Part shown: in pieces, positions 19,333-26,034 of the stretch
Layout: the number at the start of each line of letters is the position of its first letter
Numbering within the stretch: position 1 is the first letter of the stretch
Source of the DNA: OFTM10 sp964196195
GTDB taxonomy: Bacteria > Actinomycetota > Acidimicrobiia > Acidimicrobiales > Aldehydirespiratoraceae
DNA length: 64,000 nucleotides
Assembly (NCBI GenBank): GCA_964196195.1
Contig: CAXMSE010000014.1
Location: forward strand, 8,819-72,818
Direction of reading: 5' to 3'
The notes under the pieces: generated by a model
The model's database searches: none
What the model was told of the DNA's origin: nothing
The model's input: the letters and a program-made list of their open reading frames with translations, nothing else
Made by a program: the position numbers and the translations under genes

Positions 19333-20469
19333 ATGCAGACAACGACCGACCCCGCAGATCGAGGGCTACCGACCTGGGCCCGTTCGATCCTGGTGTTTGC
19401 GCTCATCTACTTCTTTCTCGTTGGCGTGTCCTTGCTCGAAAAGGGCATCAACGTCATGGGCCAGGACACCCAGGAATCACTGTTTTCCAGCGTCGATAAC
19501 CCGATCGCCGGACTGTTCATCGGCATCCTCGGCACGGTCTTGGTTCAGTCGTCGTCGGCGAGCACATCTGTGATCGTGGGCCTCGTCGCTTCCGGAGCAC
19601 TCGGCGTCGAGTCCGCGGTGCCGATGGTGATGGGCGCCAACATCGGCACCACCGTCACGAACACCCTTGTCTCGCTCGGGTCGATGCGCCAATCCGCCGA
19701 GTTTCGGCGAGCGTTCGCGGCCGCGACGGTGCACGACTTCTTCAACCTGCTGGCGGTGGCGATCCTGCTTCCCCTCGAACTGACCACCGGCGCCCTATCG
19801 AGGGTGGCCGAATCGATCAGCAATCAACTCGTCGGGTCGGCGGGCTCGGAGTGGAAGAGCCCGGTGAAGAAGTGGGTCAAGGAACCCGTGGGCTGGTTGA
19901 AGGACATCTACGAAGGCCTCGGACTCGAGACCAATGTTCTGGGGACGGTCCTGGTCATCACCGGGCTGATCATCATCCTCGCGGCGCTCACATTTATCAC
20001 CAAGAACATGCGCGAGCTCGTCGCCGACCGGGTGGAGCGCTCGCTCAACGCGATGCTCGGCGCCGGTGGCGGCACCATCGCAATGCTCCTCGGGCTGGTG
20101 ATCACCGTCGCCGTGCAGTCCTCCAGTATCACCACATCGATCATGATCCCGCTGGCAGCCGCCGGGGTGGTCACCTTGCCCAACATCTACCCCGTCACCC
20201 TCGGCGCCAACGTGGGCACCACGATCACCGCCCTCCTCGCCGCCTTGGCCGCCAGCCGTCCTGAAGCGCTCACGGTGGGCCTGGTGCATACCCTCTTCAA
20301 CGTGTCGGCCATCCTTATCATCTATCCGTACAAGCCCATCCGGGAGATCCCGATTCGGCTGGCCGAAGGGCTTGCCGATCTCGCCGTACAACGTCACCTC
20401 GTGGTGGTGGTATACGTGGTAGGGCTATTCATCATCGTGCCCCTCATCGGGGTCGCCATCCTTCGCTGA
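19333..20469 (+). CDS. Na+/phosphate cotransporter, NptA/PNaS family
   Basis: 378-aa membrane protein that should import inorganic phosphate with sodium. It carries the two inverted QSSS repeats of the family: VLVQSSSASTSVIVG with GANIGTTVTNTLVSLG in the first half, and AVQSSSITTSIMIPLAAAG with GANVGTTITALLAAL in the second. ATG 19333 has GGAG just upstream and begins right before the first membrane helix. Many relatives have a C-terminal PhoU domain; here that domain is missing and a separate phoU gene follows 13 bp downstream. Confidence 0.93.
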   Translation: MQTTTDPADRGLPTWARSILVFALIYFFLVGVSLLEKGINVMGQDTQESLFSSVDNPIAGLFIGILGTVLVQSSSASTSVIVGLVASGALGVESAVPMVMGANIGTTVTNTLVSLGSMRQSAEFRRAFAAATVHDFFNLLAVAILLPLELTTGALSRVAESISNQLVGSAGSEWKSPVKKWVKEPVGWLKDIYEGLGLETNVLGTVLVITGLIIILAALTFITKNMRELVADRVERSLNAMLGAGGGTIAMLLGLVITVAVQSSSITTSIMIPLAAAGVVTLPNIYPVTLGANVGTTITALLAALAASRPEALTVGLVHTLFNVSAILIIYPYKPIREIPIRLAEGLADLAVQRHLVVVVYVVGLFIIVPLIGVAILR

Positions 20470-20482
20470 AAGGCCGAACACC

Positions 20483-21157
20483 ATGGTCATGTCCTTCTTT
20501 CGCCGAGGTGAAACCGGCATCGACGCCATCGCGAACCGCACGGTTTCCATGCTCGGCGATGCCCGTCACAGTTTCGATCTGGCGTCGGCTGCGGTCCTGA
20601 GCGGAGCCGACCCCGAAGCGGTCGGTGCCGACGTGCGCGACACCGACGAACGTATCAACCGGGCCGAACAGGAGATGCGCGGCGAACTCGTCGTCCATGC
20701 GGCAGTGCACGGAACCGAAAACATCGCCGTGGTTATGAGCTACACCCTGCTCATCAAGAAGATCGAACGCATCGGCGATCAAGCCAAGAACATCCTCGAC
20801 CTCGCCGACGAAGGGATCTCCCTTGCCGGCGAACCCGACATCGATACCCTGCTCGAGCACCGCCGCACGATCTCCGCCATGATGAGCGAGGTCGCCGATC
20901 TCCTGGTCGACCCCGAGGAAGAACGTGTCACCGATTTCCGGGAGCGGGCCGACGTTCTGCGCCGCGAACTCGAGAACCAGATCCGCGGCTACATGCACTC
21001 CGAAGAGCCCGGGAGCTTCGCGGTGCCGCGTGCGATCCTCTATCGCTATTGGAAGCGCATCGTGGCCAACCTCGCCGGAGTGATCACCAGTGTCACCGAG
21101 CCCCTCCAGCACCAGGGCTACCTCGACGAGGGCGAAACCGACATCGCCGACGACTAG
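20483..21157 (+). CDS. PhoU-family protein
   Basis: 224 aa. Helical PhoU-type protein: LIKKIERIGDQAKNILDLA (about residues 91-109) is the conserved metal-binding motif, and a second helical bundle follows. It is cotranscribed with the Na+/Pi cotransporter (13-bp gap, AAAGG upstream), so it most likely gates or senses that transporter, in place of the C-terminal PhoU domain found fused in related transporters. ATG 20489 is an alternative start. Confidence 0.88.
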   Translation: MVMSFFRRGETGIDAIANRTVSMLGDARHSFDLASAAVLSGADPEAVGADVRDTDERINRAEQEMRGELVVHAAVHGTENIAVVMSYTLLIKKIERIGDQAKNILDLADEGISLAGEPDIDTLLEHRRTISAMMSEVADLLVDPEEERVTDFRERADVLRRELENQIRGYMHSEEPGSFAVPRAILYRYWKRIVANLAGVITSVTEPLQHQGYLDEGETDIADD

Positions 21158-21175
21158 GTCGACCCACGATCTGCC

Positions 21176-21225
21176 GAAATTGATGCGGAACCCAACCGTG
21201 TGGGTATGCAACACGCCTCAATTTC
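21176..21225. terminator. Candidate bidirectional terminator with nested inverted repeats
   Basis: Lies in the 83-bp gap between convergent genes. The outer arms gaaattga (21176-21183) and tcaatttc (21218-21225) are perfectly complementary; inside them acccaa-ccgtg-tgggt forms a second hairpin. The arms are A/T-rich on both sides, so the stem could end transcription in both directions. No long T-run is present, so the call rests on position and symmetry. Confidence 0.5.
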
Positions 21226-21240
21226 GATGTTGTCGTCCTC

Positions 21241-21843
21241 TCAGACGATCTCGAAACCCTCTCCTCGGCCCATAAGGGCCAGGAAGCGAACCGAAGAGGC
21301 GGCGTTCGCCGCCGGCTCGATCGGCATGTCGGGGAGTACCCCGCCGGCCAGAACCGCTTCGGCGTGGTCGGCCCAGAATTCGAGGCAGGCATCGGCCAGA
21401 TCGTCGGGCACGTCCACCGGGCGGCCCACCGCCATCCCTATATCCCATGCCCGTACCAGATTCTCACTCACCCGCTGGGCGACGAGGTCGGCCACCGCGT
21501 ACGAGCCTTCGGTATGAGCCACGACACGATCGAGGGCGCCCGGCTCGGCGAGCGCCTGGATCGCGGCCACCGCGGTGCCCCGCCAGGTGGCCACAGGGTT
21601 CACACCGAGTATGGCCGAATCGAAGTCGGCGACCTGATGCACACTTCCCGTGGTCAGCGCATCGGCAACCTGGGCATCACCCACGACCACCCACGCCACC
21701 GTGGTGAGCACAGTCCAATCCGATGGGCGCGTAGTCCGTTCCCATTCATCGTCGGCCAGGCCAGTGACCATCTCGCCCAGCAGCGCCGCAGCTCTCTGAT
21801 AGGCCACAGAATCGAGGCTGACCCGCGCCATCCCGTCGCTCAT
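21241..21843 (-). CDS. TIGR03086/MDMPI-like (DinB-fold) protein
   Basis: 200 aa. The overall pattern (LLGEMVTGLADDEWERTTRPSD near the N-terminus, then ENLVRAWDIGMAVGRP) matches actinobacterial proteins related to mycothiol-dependent maleylpyruvate isomerase. Its metal-binding His positions are not obvious: the segment after TTRPSDWTV lacks the usual His, so metal binding is doubtful. ATG 21843 overlaps the guaA stop as ATGA; ATG 21849 is also in frame. Coupled to guaA by overlap, but a functional link is not evident. Confidence 0.75.
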   Translation of the reverse strand: MSDGMARVSLDSVAYQRAAALLGEMVTGLADDEWERTTRPSDWTVLTTVAWVVVGDAQVADALTTGSVHQVADFDSAILGVNPVATWRGTAVAAIQALAEPGALDRVVAHTEGSYAVADLVAQRVSENLVRAWDIGMAVGRPVDVPDDLADACLEFWADHAEAVLAGGVLPDMPIEPAANAASSVRFLALMGRGEGFEIV

Positions 21844-23408
21844 TCCCATTCAATTGTGCCCGGCGGCTTCGACGTGATGTCGTAGGCGACCCTGTTCACC
21901 CCTGCTACCTCGTTGATCACACGGCTGCTCATCGCCTCGAGCACGTCGTAGGGGATGCGGGCCCAATCCGCCGTCATGGCATCCTCGCTGGTGACCGCCC
22001 TGATGATGATCGGGTAGCCGTAGGTGCGTTCGTCGCCCATCACCCCAACGCTGCGGATATCGGGCAGCACCGCGAATGATTGCCAGATCTCGCGCTCGAG
22101 CCCGGCGATCTTCAGCTCCTCACGCACGATCGCGTCGGCGTGCTGGAGGGTGGCCACCTTGTCGGCGGTGACTTCACCGATGATCCGCACCCCGAGGCCC
22201 GGGCCCGGGAACGGCTGGCGCTGCACGATCTCGTCGGGGAGGCCGAGCTCGCTGCCCAGCTGGCGGACCTCATCTTTGAACAGGCTCCGCAGGGGCTCGA
22301 TCAGCTCGAACTCCATGTCGTCGGGGAGCCCGCCGACATTATGGTGGCTCTTGATGGTGGCGGCATGCTCACCCCCCGACTCGATCACGTCGGGGTAGAG
22401 GGTTCCCTGCACGAGAAATCCCGCCCCCTCCACCTGGGCCTTTGCCTCTTCGAATATACGGATGAACAACTCGCCGATCGCCTTGCGCTTGGCCTCTGGT
22501 TCGATGACCCCGGCCAGAGCCGCGAAGAATCGGTGGGCGGCCTTCACATGGATCAGCTCGAGGCCGAGATGACGATCGAAGGTCTCCACCACCTGCTCGC
22601 CCTCGTCGAGCCGCATCAGGCCGGTGTCGACGAATACACAAGTGAGTTGATCGCCGATCGCCTTGTGCACCAGAGCGGCGGCGACCGCTGAGTCGACGCC
22701 ACCGGACAGTCCACAGAGCACTCGGCTATCGCCCGCCTGCTCGCGGATCTGCTCGATCGCGGTGTCGATGATCGATGCCATGGTCCATGACGCGTCGGTG
22801 CCGCACGCTTCTCGGAGGAAACGCTCGATCACGTGCTGGCCATGGGGCGTGTGGATCACTTCGGGATGGAACTGCACCCCGTAGAGCTTCTGTTCGGAGT
22901 CCTCGAATGCGGCGACGGGGGCGTCGGGGGTAAACGCCGTGGCGGTGATACCCACCGGCGGTTTGACGATTGCGTCGAAGTGGCTCATCCACACGGGTTG
23001 TTCGCTGGGGGTGCCACCGAGCAGACAACCACCCTCACCGTCGAGTGTCATTGTGGTGCGGCCGTATTCACCTCGATCGGTGCGATCAACCACGCCGCCA
23101 TTTTGCTGGGCGATCAGCTGGGCGCCGTAGCAGATGCCGAGGATCGGTATGCCGAGGCCGTAGACCCCAGGGTCGATCCGGGGTGCGCCATCAACGTGCA
23201 CCGAAGCCGGGCCGCCACTGAAGATGATGCCGGTGGGATTCTTGGCCACCACTTCCGCCGCGGTGATGGTGGGGGCGACGATCTCGCTGTAGACGTGGGC
23301 CTCACGCACCCTGCGGGCGATCAACTGGGCGTACTGGGCTCCAAAATCGACCACCAACACGGTGGCGAACCCGCCCTCGGCGCCGGGAGCGGGAGGCCGG
23401 GCGCTCAT
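21840..23408 (-). CDS. guaA: GMP synthase (glutamine-hydrolysing)
   Basis: 522 aa; converts XMP to GMP. The class I glutamine amidotransferase domain (about 15-205) has the nucleophile in GICYGAQLI and the His-Glu pair in FHPEVIHT. The ATP pyrophosphatase domain has the PP-loop LSGGVDSAVAAAL. The C-terminal dimerisation domain ends NRVAYDITSKPPGTIEWE, the usual family ending. ATG 23408 overlaps the stop of the upstream GuaB3-like gene by 4 bp, giving a guanine-synthesis pair. Confidence 0.97.
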   Translation of the reverse strand: MSARPPAPGAEGGFATVLVVDFGAQYAQLIARRVREAHVYSEIVAPTITAAEVVAKNPTGIIFSGGPASVHVDGAPRIDPGVYGLGIPILGICYGAQLIAQQNGGVVDRTDRGEYGRTTMTLDGEGGCLLGGTPSEQPVWMSHFDAIVKPPVGITATAFTPDAPVAAFEDSEQKLYGVQFHPEVIHTPHGQHVIERFLREACGTDASWTMASIIDTAIEQIREQAGDSRVLCGLSGGVDSAVAAALVHKAIGDQLTCVFVDTGLMRLDEGEQVVETFDRHLGLELIHVKAAHRFFAALAGVIEPEAKRKAIGELFIRIFEEAKAQVEGAGFLVQGTLYPDVIESGGEHAATIKSHHNVGGLPDDMEFELIEPLRSLFKDEVRQLGSELGLPDEIVQRQPFPGPGLGVRIIGEVTADKVATLQHADAIVREELKIAGLEREIWQSFAVLPDIRSVGVMGDERTYGYPIIIRAVTSEDAMTADWARIPYDVLEAMSSRVINEVAGVNRVAYDITSKPPGTIEWE

Positions 23409-24271
23409 CGAACGACCACCTCGGCCTTCTGGAAGGACTTCACGTCGGTATAGCCACACTTGGCCATCACCCGGCGAAGCAGGACGTCCACCGATTCACC
23501 TTCCGAGGAACCCGACAGGAGTTGGCCGTCGACAAGTGCCGCGTCGGCACCCAGGGCCAGAGCCTTGGCCACGTCGAGGCCCGATTCGATGCTGCCAGCG
23601 GCGATGATGTGGCAGTAGACGCTCGTCTCATCGAGGTGACGAACCCGCGCCGCGCGAGCATCGGCGATGGCGGTAGCGAGAGGCACATCGATACCGAGGC
23701 CGCGTTCAGAAACTCCGACGAGCACGCCGGCCGCTCCCGTTCGCATGAGATGCAGAGCCGCGTTGTAGCTGGCACAGCCCCCCACCACGACAGGCACATC
23801 CAGGCCGCGGATGAACGTCTTGAGGTTGAGGGGTTCGCTGGTAGACGACACGTGTTCGGCCGAGACGATCCTGGCTCGGATCACCACCAGATCGACCTCG
23901 GCCGCGATCGCATGATCCACCAGCTCGGCGGCCCGTTTCGGGCTCACGCTGGCAGCACATCGCGCACCGGCACTCTTCACCTCTGCGATCTGTTCCTTCA
24001 GGCGACCGGCATCGTGGTGCTCGTTCCACAGGCTTTCGAGGTCGACGACTCCCAGGGCACCGCTGGCGCCTATGGCGGCAGCATCAGCGGGCGAGAGCGG
24101 GGTGCTCACGCCGACGCCCATCAGGGGGAGATCGAGCCGGTAGGCGTCGATCTTCCACGAGAGATCGACATCCTCCGCGTCGCGAGTTCGGCGATTCGGC
24201 ACAATCGCCACATCGGCGAGCTCATAGGCCCGCCGGGCTGACTTTCCTAGCCCGATCTGGATCTCGGTCAC
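23405..24271 (-). CDS. guaB3: Short GuaB3-type IMP dehydrogenase-related protein
   Basis: 288 aa. The N-terminus is clearly GuaB3-like (MTEIQIGLGKSARRAYELAD and DLSWKIDAYRLDLPLMG), with no CBS insert. VVVGGCASYNAALHLMRTGA and the DETSVYCHIIAAGSIESG barrel strands follow. Family members that I recall are about 370-390 aa; this one ends soon after DGQLLSGSSEGESVDVL. There is no Cys in the loop after GVLVGVSERG where IMP dehydrogenases carry the catalytic Cys. It may be a regulator or a reduced enzyme. The gene just upstream of guaA supports a purine role. Confidence 0.82.
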   Translation of the reverse strand: MTEIQIGLGKSARRAYELADVAIVPNRRTRDAEDVDLSWKIDAYRLDLPLMGVGVSTPLSPADAAAIGASGALGVVDLESLWNEHHDAGRLKEQIAEVKSAGARCAASVSPKRAAELVDHAIAAEVDLVVIRARIVSAEHVSSTSEPLNLKTFIRGLDVPVVVGGCASYNAALHLMRTGAAGVLVGVSERGLGIDVPLATAIADARAARVRHLDETSVYCHIIAAGSIESGLDVAKALALGADAALVDGQLLSGSSEGESVDVLLRRVMAKCGYTDVKSFQKAEVVVR

Positions 24272-24326
24272 ACTCCGGCCTTTCCCTCGGAGAAACCGTG
24301 TTCCCCGGCGGTGGAAAGACCAAATT

Positions 24327-24707
24327 CTAGCCGCGGAGGATCGACTTCAGGAGTTGTTTGGCGACACCCGAGTTCATCTCGTAGGCCGCCTTGGCCCCCT
24401 CGTTGCCAACCCTCTTGAGGAGGCGCCCGTCGGTGACCGCGGCCAAACCGTCGAGGCCGGCCACGACGGCATCGCGCGTGGCATCGGTGGCCCTGTGGCC
24501 CAAGCCGGTGAGGCCGGAAACAAGTTCGCTGTCGGCAAGCGGGGCCGGGGCCGCGGCTGCAATCAGCCTCAGCGCGTCCTTGGTGAGATCGGCGCTGGCC
24601 TCCACCACGTCGGCGGCGGTGCGTTCGTCAACGGTTGATTCAAGCCAGACACGAACCTGGCGTACGAGGTCGTTGTGGGTGGAGGCGCTGAACCTCAGTT
24701 CGGGCAT
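24327..24707 (-). CDS. Hypothetical protein, 126 aa
   Basis: A mostly helical, Ala-rich soluble protein (no signal, no membrane segment). Residues 1-40 (LRFSASTHNDLVRQVRVWL) and the later ALRLIAAAAPAPLADSELV could be two helical hairpins. I recognise no family. Codon use looks like its neighbours. It lies between the GuaB3-like gene (55 bp) and a decayed GGDEF fragment (9 bp), all on the minus strand. Confidence 0.6.
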   Translation of the reverse strand: MPELRFSASTHNDLVRQVRVWLESTVDERTAADVVEASADLTKDALRLIAAAAPAPLADSELVSGLTGLGHRATDATRDAVVAGLDGLAAVTDGRLLKRVGNEGAKAAYEMNSGVAKQLLKSILRG

Positions 24708-24716
24708 GGCTCGAGG

Positions 24717-24998
24717 CTAGCTCGCGCTCACTTCGCCGACGGCGCCCTCGAGGGGATCGGACTCCCAAGACCCGGCCACGATCACGCGATCCCGACCCTG
24801 GCGCTTGGCCTCGAGCAGGGAGTCGTCGGCCAGGGCTACCAGTTCTTCGAGGCCATCGGCCATTGTGGTGTCCGACACTCCGAAGCTCACCGTGAACGGA
24901 GCCGAGTTGGAACCGGTAAGAGCCAGAACGAGGTTTTCACGGATCCTCTCGGCCAGGCCCACCGCGGCCGCCGTGCTGGACTCATCGATCATCACCAC
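24717..24998 (-). pseudogene. Fragment of a GGDEF (diguanylate cyclase) domain
   Basis: 93 codons from GTG 24998. The frame closes with a stop at 25035-25037, so no upstream part exists. The remaining sequence is the C-terminal half of a GGDEF domain: FVVMIDES, GLAERIREN, FTVSFGVSD and ADDSLLEAKRQGRDRVIVAG. At the position of GGDEF the frame reads RHVSF, so the catalytic motif is gone along with the N-terminal half. Best read as a 5'-deleted remnant; expression as a small protein cannot be excluded. Confidence 0.72.
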
Positions 24999-25062
24999 GA
25001 ATGAGACGTGACGACCTTCACTCAGAGCCGAAAGTCAGCCTGATATGGGTGGCTCGACCCAC

Positions 25063-25797
25063 TCAGGACGGCGTCGCGTGCTCGGAGTCGCGGCCTTCGG
25101 TTCCGGTGGCGATCGCCAGCAACTGGCGAAGCATCGAGGCGGTGGCGCCCCAGATGGTGTCGCCCATCACCTCGAAGAAGGTGATCGCGCGGTCGCCCTG
25201 CCCGCGAAAGTTGGGCCACACCTCTTCACGCCACACCTCGTCGAGAAGCAATTCACCCAGCGCGACATGACGGATCGACTCCACCTCACGCGGCGAAGCG
25301 ACCGACAACGCGGGCCGCCCCTCGGCCACGGCCACAAACGGTTGAACCAGCAGTCCCGACCCTCCGGTGACGAATCGGTCGAGCTCACCTATGGGTTCGA
25401 TCACCGCAGGGTCGAGCGCCACCTCTTCTACCGACTCGCGCACCGCGGTGGCCCACAGATCAGTGTCGTCTGGATCTCGACGCCCACCGGGAAACGACAC
25501 CTCGTGGGCATGGTGCCTCATGTGGGGCGATCGTCGCGTGAGGATCACATGGGTTTCGTCGGCCTCCTCGTAGAGGATCGCCAACACCGCCGACTCCACT
25601 GTGCCAGTAGGTACGGTTCCCAACGTGACCGCTCTCCGCCGCCGGCTCAAGGCCGTGGTGATGCATTCCAGCGACACCTTCCGCTCGGCGTTGGCGAGGT
25701 GGGTCCATGGCGGAGGTCCGCCGAGGCGAGCAGTGGTAGGGCGAGGAATCTGTTGGGGACCACCTCGACCCGACGGGATCGAGACGGGCGGCGACAT
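25063..25797 (-). CDS. NUDIX hydrolase, CoA-pyrophosphatase-like
   Basis: 244 aa. The NUDIX region reads SFPGGRRDPDDTDLWATAVRE then SVEEVAL, with the G-x-RE-x2-EE core intact and Asp in the position used by CoA pyrophosphatases (NudL group). The N-terminal IPRPTTARLGGPPPWTHL is typical of actinobacterial homologues. ATG 25797 is the first start after the stop of the upstream 49-aa gene; the frame is open further but runs through that gene. The substrate is inferred, not shown. Confidence 0.85.
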   Translation of the reverse strand: MSPPVSIPSGRGGPQQIPRPTTARLGGPPPWTHLANAERKVSLECITTALSRRRRAVTLGTVPTGTVESAVLAILYEEADETHVILTRRSPHMRHHAHEVSFPGGRRDPDDTDLWATAVRESVEEVALDPAVIEPIGELDRFVTGGSGLLVQPFVAVAEGRPALSVASPREVESIRHVALGELLLDEVWREEVWPNFRGQGDRAITFFEVMGDTIWGATASMLRQLLAIATGTEGRDSEHATPS

Positions 25798-25844
25798 CGG
25801 CGAGGGCGGATCGTCGCGCGAACCGACGGACTCCGGTGAGCGGG

Positions 25845-25994
25845 TCAGGAGCCTGACTCGACGAGCGACTCGAGCAGTTCGCGCATCCCGCTGATCTTGA
25901 GGTTGCTGATGACCTTGCCGGGCGGAGTCTCTCCTCGTTCCCACTCCTGCCACTGTTTGAGCAGTTTCTGGGGATCCGGCGCGGCTTTTTCCAT
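25845..25994 (-). CDS. Conserved-looking 49-aa protein upstream of the NUDIX gene
   Basis: Small gene from ATG 25994 to TGA 25845. The product begins MEKAAPDPQKLLKQWQEWER and continues GETPPGKVISNLKISGMREL, a charged amphipathic sequence with no signal peptide. The pattern WxxWERGExxPGxVxxxLKxxGxxELL resembles short actinobacterial proteins that I recall next to NUDIX genes. It ends 47 bp before the NUDIX start, so the two are probably cotranscribed. Function unknown. Confidence 0.7.
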   Translation of the reverse strand: MEKAAPDPQKLLKQWQEWERGETPPGKVISNLKISGMRELLESLVESGS

Positions 25995-26034
25995 GGGGGA
26001 AGGCTATCCATCCTCGGCTGATCATCGCCTCCGC

